From: Elusimicrobiales bacterium
Lineage (GTDB): Bacteria; Elusimicrobiota; Elusimicrobia; Elusimicrobiales; UBA9959
Length of the DNA: 64,000 nt
Direction of reading: 5' to 3'
Assembly (NCBI GenBank): GCA_028688015.1
Contig: JAQTZB010000002.1
Coordinates: 124,001-188,000, forward strand
The translations under genes were made by a program, and so were the position numbers. Positions 59,169 to 64,000 of this stretch are shown here, piece by piece. The notes beneath the pieces are model-generated. The model was given only the letters and a program-made list of their open reading frames with translations. It did not search any database and was not told the DNA's origin. Numbering within the stretch: the first letter of the stretch is position 1; the number at the start of each line of letters is the position of its first letter.

Positions 59169-60713
59169 CTATATACCGCTCATTATACCGCCGACAGACG
59201 ACAGGCCGCTGCCGATGGACGACAGCGTGCCGCCGGCCCCGCCCAGCACGCCAGGAGTGGCGGCAGTGCCGGGAACCGCGGCGACGGCGGGGGTAGTGGT
59301 GGTGACCGAAGTCTGCACGCCGTTGACCGTGCTCGTGGTCGTGGTGGTGGAGGCGGGGGTGCCCGGGGTACCGGCGGTGGCGGGCTTGGCGCCCGCGGAG
59401 CCGGCGTCGGAGCAGGCCTGGCCCAGGGCCTTTATGGCCTCGAGCATCAGCATCACACCGGTAAGGATGTAGATGCCGCCCATCATCTTCTGGTCGAACT
59501 TGTTCATCATCGTGAAGCCGGCCATGATGACCGTGATGGCCTTAATGATGGCGAAGATGGCCGCGGCGGCCGCCAGGGCGGAGAAGATGACCTTCCCCCA
59601 AGGACCGCACATATTGCCGATCTTGGTGAAGAGCTTGGCGAGCAGGATGGCGCCCAGGGCCCACATCATGCCGTTCATGGCCTTGTCTTCCTCGGCCTGC
59701 CAGGGGTCAACGTCCTCGGGCTTAGGCACCTTGGGGGGCGTGTACTCGTTGGAGCTCAGGCTGGGGTCGTTGCCCTTGAGGCCCGCGCCGTTGGAAACGC
59801 CCGCGCCGCCCAGGCCAGCGCCCGCGGCGGGAGACCCGGAGTCGCCGCCGCTGGTCTCGCCGGTGAAAGCTTCGGTGGCGCTGGTGCGCGCCCCCGCGCC
59901 GTCGGCGGAGTAGGCGGCCTTGGCGCCCATCTTGCCGGCGAACTTGGCCTGGCCGTAAGCGCCCTTCTTGTTGACGTTAGGAATAGCGTATTTAGGCGAG
60001 CTCTTGACCCGGGCCGCAGAGGCGGTCATGGCCGAGGTCTTGCCGGCATTGGCCTGGGCCGGGGGCCTGTAAACGGGCTGGAACTGGGCGCCTATGCCGC
60101 CGGCCAGGCCGGAGCCGCCCTGCATCCTGGGGATGGAGGACCCGGCGCCCGAGCCGCCCCCCTTGCTGCCGAAACCCGCATTGGCCTGCAGTTTGGGGCC
60201 GCCCGCGGCCGCGCCGGCGCCCATCGCGGCGTCGCCGCCGGGAGCCGAGGGAGCCTCGGCCGAAGCGTCGGCGGAGGAATTGGCGGGATCGCCGGCCTCC
60301 GCGGAACCGCCGCCCTCGCCCTCGCCGCCGAGCCCGAGGCCGTCCTTCTTGGCCTGCTCCTTGAACATGTCAAGCGTGGAGGAAGCCGCGGCCGAAGCGT
60401 CGCGCGACTGCGCCCGCTCGACGCTGGCCCTGGAGGCTTCTTCTTCTATGTAGGTATTCTGAAAGAGGTCGGGATTATAAACCGGCTTGGAGGAGGGGCC
60501 TATGAAGTTGTAGACCACGCCCACGCCCGCGGCCAGGGTAGCGCCGCCGAGCACCATGCCGAGTATGCCGGCCTTGCTGGCGAAAAGCCCAGCGAGGCCG
60601 CCGCCAGAGCCCAGCCCGGAGGAGGCGCCGCCGCCCACGGCGGACGAGCCTCCGCTGCCGAAGAGCCCGCCGATGCCGGCTTTCTTTTCTTTTTTCTCGT
60701 TATAATCGTTCAT
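59169..60713 (-). CDS. Accessory-array membrane protein, paralogue of neighbours
   Basis: MNDYNEKKEKKAGIGG..; STLDMFKEQAKK; IPRMQGGSGL; NDPSLSSNEYTPPKVPKPED; C-terminal multi-TM domain; RBS gggaggagttATG. Confidence 0.75.
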   Translation of the reverse strand: MNDYNEKKEKKAGIGGLFGSGGSSAVGGGASSGLGSGGGLAGLFASKAGILGMVLGGATLAAGVGVVYNFIGPSSKPVYNPDLFQNTYIEEEASRASVERAQSRDASAAASSTLDMFKEQAKKDGLGLGGEGEGGGSAEAGDPANSSADASAEAPSAPGGDAAMGAGAAAGGPKLQANAGFGSKGGGSGAGSSIPRMQGGSGLAGGIGAQFQPVYRPPAQANAGKTSAMTASAARVKSSPKYAIPNVNKKGAYGQAKFAGKMGAKAAYSADGAGARTSATEAFTGETSGGDSGSPAAGAGLGGAGVSNGAGLKGNDPSLSSNEYTPPKVPKPEDVDPWQAEEDKAMNGMMWALGAILLAKLFTKIGNMCGPWGKVIFSALAAAAAIFAIIKAITVIMAGFTMMNKFDQKMMGGIYILTGVMLMLEAIKALGQACSDAGSAGAKPATAGTPGTPASTTTTTSTVNGVQTSVTTTTPAVAAVPGTAATPGVLGGAGGTLSSIGSGLSSVGGIMSGI

Positions 60714-60738
60714 AACTCCTCCCAATTTAAATACGGGG

Positions 60739-61677
60739 TCAGACAGCGGCGCCCAGGGGCCCGAAGACGGCACCCAGGGCCATCTTCAGCACCATCTGTA
60801 TTATCATCATCTTTATCTGCTTCTTCATCTCTTCGCTTTCATCGGTGGCGTCCTCCGGCTTGGAGGGCGGGGTGATCTTGGTCTTGCTCAGGCTGGGATC
60901 GTTCTTCTTGAGGTCCTGGGCGGTCTGGCCCATCTGCAGGCCCGACAGCGCGGAGCTCTGCTCCATCTGGCCGTTAAGGTTTTCGCCGGTGGGCCCTTTG
61001 GCGGAACTGCCGAAGGCGGAGGCCGCGCCGCCCTTGGCCTGGTCCATATTGCCGGTCTTCACGGCGGACTCGCTCTTCTGGGCGCTGTTGCCCAGCATCG
61101 CCACCAGGGAATTCTTCTTGTCGACCACGGGCGCCTTCAGGTCGGCCTTGGTGGTGGGGGCGAACTCGGCCTTCTGGGCGCCTGAGCCGAAGAACTTGTT
61201 ATGCATGCCGCCGGCCGTCATGGAATTGGAGTTGCCGCCGGTGATGGAGGCCGCGGCGGCCAGCTTGCCGCCCTTGGGCCCCATGGGCGCCGGGGCGCCG
61301 GCGGAACCGGAAGGAGGCGGCGCCACGGGGGCGGAGGCGGAAGCGTCCGCGGTGGCGGAGGCGTCAGCGGTCTCCTCCTCGAGGGGACCGGACTGGAAAA
61401 GGGAGGAAGCTATGTTCTCGCCCGAGGTGGCGGGGTTGTTTATCATCTCGCCGCTGAGCGGGGAGCCGGGGGCGCCGGCCTCGGAGGCAATGTCGCTGCC
61501 CAACATGCCGATGTCGGCCACCTTGGAGCGGAACGGGTTGCCGGCGGAAACCGAGGAATCCAGCGAAGAGCCGCTCATCAGGGGGAGGCCTATCCAGAGG
61601 GCGAGCATGATGACCGCCACAGTGCCGCCGATAGCATACTGCGTCGACTTGCTCTTTTTGTTTTGGAATTTCATCAT
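60739..61677 (-). CDS. Accessory-array membrane protein, paralogue of neighbours
   Basis: MMKFQNKKSKSTQYAIGGTVAVIMLALWIGLPLM; NSMTAGGMHNKFFGSGAQ; NDPSLSKTKITPPSKPED; short C-terminal hydrophobic segment. Confidence 0.75.
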   Translation of the reverse strand: MMKFQNKKSKSTQYAIGGTVAVIMLALWIGLPLMSGSSLDSSVSAGNPFRSKVADIGMLGSDIASEAGAPGSPLSGEMINNPATSGENIASSLFQSGPLEEETADASATADASASAPVAPPPSGSAGAPAPMGPKGGKLAAAASITGGNSNSMTAGGMHNKFFGSGAQKAEFAPTTKADLKAPVVDKKNSLVAMLGNSAQKSESAVKTGNMDQAKGGAASAFGSSAKGPTGENLNGQMEQSSALSGLQMGQTAQDLKKNDPSLSKTKITPPSKPEDATDESEEMKKQIKMMIIQMVLKMALGAVFGPLGAAV

Positions 61678-61778
61678 AACCCCGCCTCTTATTGTCCCGT
61701 TGCCGCACCCAAAAATAACTTTAAACTTTTCCTGACACAGCCCCCGGGGCGTTCAGGTCAAAGTTGATTTACAGTGAT

Positions 61779-61807
61779 GTTATAGCAGACAAAAGTTGAC
61801 TTGTCAA
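61779..61807 (-). promoter_or_regulatory. Sigma70-type promoter of the accessory-array operon
   Basis: Reverse strand TTGACA-N17-TATAAC upstream of the 312-aa gene. Confidence 0.8.
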
Positions 61808-61830
61808 GGGCACACCCGGGCAGCCGGCCT

Positions 61831-63087
61831 TTACTTAGGGTTCTCAGTCACCATCAGGCCCAAGACGTTACCCTTGTCGTCATAGGTGACCTTGTCATTG
61901 TAAGTGATAACGGTGCCATCGGCGTTAACCTGCTCGCCCTTGAATTCGCAGGTGAAAGTGGGCGGCGGCCCCTGGTTAACGGTAATAGCGCGGCTCGAGT
62001 CCTTGTACTTGTCTCCATCCTCGGTGGTGCAGCCCTGCCCGCAGGTCACATCGTTTATGGAATTCTGAACGCCCTCCGGCAGCTGGGCCATGCCGGTGGC
62101 TCCGCCGGCCCCGGTACCGGTGCCGGTACCCGCCCCGGCTCCCGCCCCGGTAGTGGTGCCTGACTTGCCGCCCATGGCGCCCTCCGCCGCCTTGACGGCG
62201 GCCGCAGCGGCTTCTTTCTTCATGTCCGCTTCGGCTTTATCCTTGGCGGCCTGCTGCACTTTGGCGTCCTCGCCCAGCGCTTTCTTGGTGCCCTCCTCGT
62301 CCTTCAGGGGATTGCCCACCTCGGAGGGCTTCAGGGCGCCTTTCTTGTCCATCTTCAGGTCGGCTATGTCGCCGCTCTTGATCTTGTCCAGGCCTACCAG
62401 GCCGGTCTTGGTATAGGACATATCGCCGCCGCGGTTGCTGCCGCTGCCCAGGCCGAAGCTCTGGTTCCATTTGGCGCTCGCGGTCATGGCGGAGCCGGAA
62501 CGAAGCCCTTCGCCCAGCAGCGCCCGGGTGTTCTTAAGGGTGGCCAGCGTGCCTTTGCCTTCGCCTCCGGTTGCGCCCGATTGGGATCTATTGGAAACGG
62601 AAGTGGCCCCGGCCGCCGAACCTTCGCCGAACCTGGTAGCCGAGCCGGCGGATTTGGAGCCGCCCCCCCCGCCGCCCAGGCCCGAACCGCCGCCGGCCTG
62701 CATCTTGGGCACCGAGGCAGGCGAGGCGGACCGGGAAGACCCGCCGGAGGCCGAGGACGCCGGGGCCTTCTCCATCCAGTCGGACATGTCGGGGTTGGAG
62801 GCCGCTATCCCCAACTCGTCCAGCGGCAGGCCGCGGCTGGCGTTGCGGGCCACGGCCGCGTCGGAGAGTTTAGGCTCTTCTTCGGGAATTACGCCCATGG
62901 ATTTGAAGAAGGAAGTCACGCCTTCCCTGGCGGCGGTGCCGTAGGAGAAGTTCTGGTTCTTGCCGGCCCTGGTCAGGTCGTTGGAACCCTGCACGATGAA
63001 GAAGAGGAAGATGCCGCCGCCGGCGAACAGGAAGGCCAGCACTGAAACTATCAGCGTCTTCCTCCGGTTGCTGGAATTGTCCTGCAT
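61831..63087 (-). CDS. Accessory-array membrane protein (first gene), Gly/Ser/Ala-rich
   Basis: N-terminal TM TLIVSVLAFLFAGGGIFLFFIV; SVPKMQAGGGSGLGG; SAMTASAKWNQSFGLGSG; GTGTGTGAGG linker. Confidence 0.75.
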   Translation of the reverse strand: MQDNSSNRRKTLIVSVLAFLFAGGGIFLFFIVQGSNDLTRAGKNQNFSYGTAAREGVTSFFKSMGVIPEEEPKLSDAAVARNASRGLPLDELGIAASNPDMSDWMEKAPASSASGGSSRSASPASVPKMQAGGGSGLGGGGGGSKSAGSATRFGEGSAAGATSVSNRSQSGATGGEGKGTLATLKNTRALLGEGLRSGSAMTASAKWNQSFGLGSGSNRGGDMSYTKTGLVGLDKIKSGDIADLKMDKKGALKPSEVGNPLKDEEGTKKALGEDAKVQQAAKDKAEADMKKEAAAAAVKAAEGAMGGKSGTTTGAGAGAGTGTGTGAGGATGMAQLPEGVQNSINDVTCGQGCTTEDGDKYKDSSRAITVNQGPPPTFTCEFKGEQVNADGTVITYNDKVTYDDKGNVLGLMVTENPK

Positions 63088-63223
63088 AACGGCCCCCTAT
63101 CTGCGTATGAACAAAAAATAGATTCCCGTTTTTCACCCTTCCCCATAAGACTGGCCGGGAAACTGAAAAAGCAGGTTTCTTACAATTAGAGTCTAGCAGA
63201 CAAAACGATTATTTTCAAGGGGC

Positions 63224-63254
63224 AAAAAAAGCCCCGGCTTCCCGGGGCTTTTTA
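63224..63254 (-). terminator. Intrinsic terminator downstream of the 176-aa repeat protein
   Basis: aaaaaaagccccggcttcccggggcttttt. Confidence 0.8.
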
Positions 63255-63271
63255 GCGCTTAAGGGACGGGC

Positions 63272-63802
63272 TCAATTGCCCTTGCCCTTCCTCTTGCCGC
63301 CGTGCTGCTTGCGCTCTCCGCGCTCCTGCATATGTTCGCCCTGGTTCTGCATGCGCTCGCCCTTCTTTTCCATGCGCTCGCCCTTGCTCTCTTTGCGTTC
63401 CGCGTTGCGCTCCAGCTTCTGGGCCGCGTTCAGGTTGCCCTTCTCCTCCTGCTTGGCCGCCTGCTCGCGCATCTTGTCGGCCTGGTCCTGCTGGCGTTCG
63501 CCTTTGTTCTCGAGCCGTTCGCCGCGCTCCTCGCGCTTCTCGCCGCGCTTCTCCAGGCGTTCGCCGCGGTGCTCGCGCTTCTGGCGGTGGTGGATGCCGG
63601 GGCCGCCGTCCTGCCGTTCTGAACTCCCGGCCGAAGGGGTGGCGGGCGTAGCGGGGGTGGCCGGGGTCGCCGGGGTATCGGCTGTGGCCGGGGTGGCGGG
63701 GGTTGCCGGAGTGGCCGGGTTGCCCTTGTTATCGGGCTTGGCGGCGAAGGACGGGCCGGAGGCCGCCCAGACAAGTACAGCCGCGATCATCAGTTTTTTC
63801 AT
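63272..63802 (-). CDS. Secreted repeat protein: Pro-Ala-Thr repeats followed by charged heptads
   Basis: Signal peptide MKKLMIAAVLVWAASGPSFA; PATPATPATP; RGERLEKRGEKREERGERLENKGERQQD; Confidence 0.7.
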   Translation of the reverse strand: MKKLMIAAVLVWAASGPSFAAKPDNKGNPATPATPATPATADTPATPATPATPATPSAGSSERQDGGPGIHHRQKREHRGERLEKRGEKREERGERLENKGERQQDQADKMREQAAKQEEKGNLNAAQKLERNAERKESKGERMEKKGERMQNQGEHMQERGERKQHGGKRKGKGN

Positions 63803-63832
63803 ATCGTTCTCCCTTTCAATTCCGCTATGCTC

Positions 63833-64000
63833 CTAGGCTCCGGCGCCGCAGGGCACCGTGGTCTTATGCTTCTCCGCTATGGTATCAGCCAGCTCGTCCA
63901 CCAGTTTCAGGTCAGCCTCGGTCGGCATGCCTTTCACCATGACCGGCTTGAGCACTTCGGCCTTGAGGTTGGGGATCAGGCCGGCTATGGTCTCCACGGC
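63833..64000 (-). CDS. C-terminal fragment, possibly A-type flavoprotein (FprA-like)
   Basis: AVETIAGLIPNLKAEVLKPVMVKGMPTEADLKLVDELADTIAEKHKTTVPCGAGA*: resembles the tail of FprA flavodoxin domains; truncated by window edge. Confidence 0.45.
   Translation of the reverse strand, partial: AVETIAGLIPNLKAEVLKPVMVKGMPTEADLKLVDELADTIAEKHKTTVPCGAGA

Overview
This GC-rich bacterial window looks chromosomal and possibly from Elusimicrobiota (inference from gene content only; no marker search was run). Most of 1-51 kb is well-packed housekeeping and physiology. It includes an alpha-amylase fragment, mcsA/mcsB, lolCD-like genes, lysS, ndk, murQ, ResB/CcsA cytochrome c assembly with nrfHA, a TolC/HlyD/MacB exporter, a PBP4-type peptidase, xerC/D, topA, dprA, comM and a CsgG/GNA1162 lipoprotein trio. 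It also includes a histidine kinase / DnaA-like ATPase cluster, mtaB, hrcA-grpE-dnaK-dnaJ-rsmE, an arfB-like gene, comEC and recR-dnaX. The accessory part at 52-63.8 kb is an array of large, low-complexity, membrane-anchored proteins that share short motifs and have no function I recognise. The strongest second-look items are: (1) that paralogous array; (2) a ~370-bp non-coding element present twice in opposite orientations, both times between convergent genes, whose 15-bp stem differs by three fully compensatory base pairs; (3) an A10 slippery run in dnaX where a +1 A slip or -1 shift gives an immediate stop, predicting a gamma form; (4) a DnaA-like AAA+ protein without a recognisable DNA-binding domain, in a cluster with a kinase and a repeat-rich partner; (5) a consensus promoter plus degenerate CIRCE upstream of hrcA. 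No tRNA, rRNA, CRISPR array or transposase was recognised by eye.
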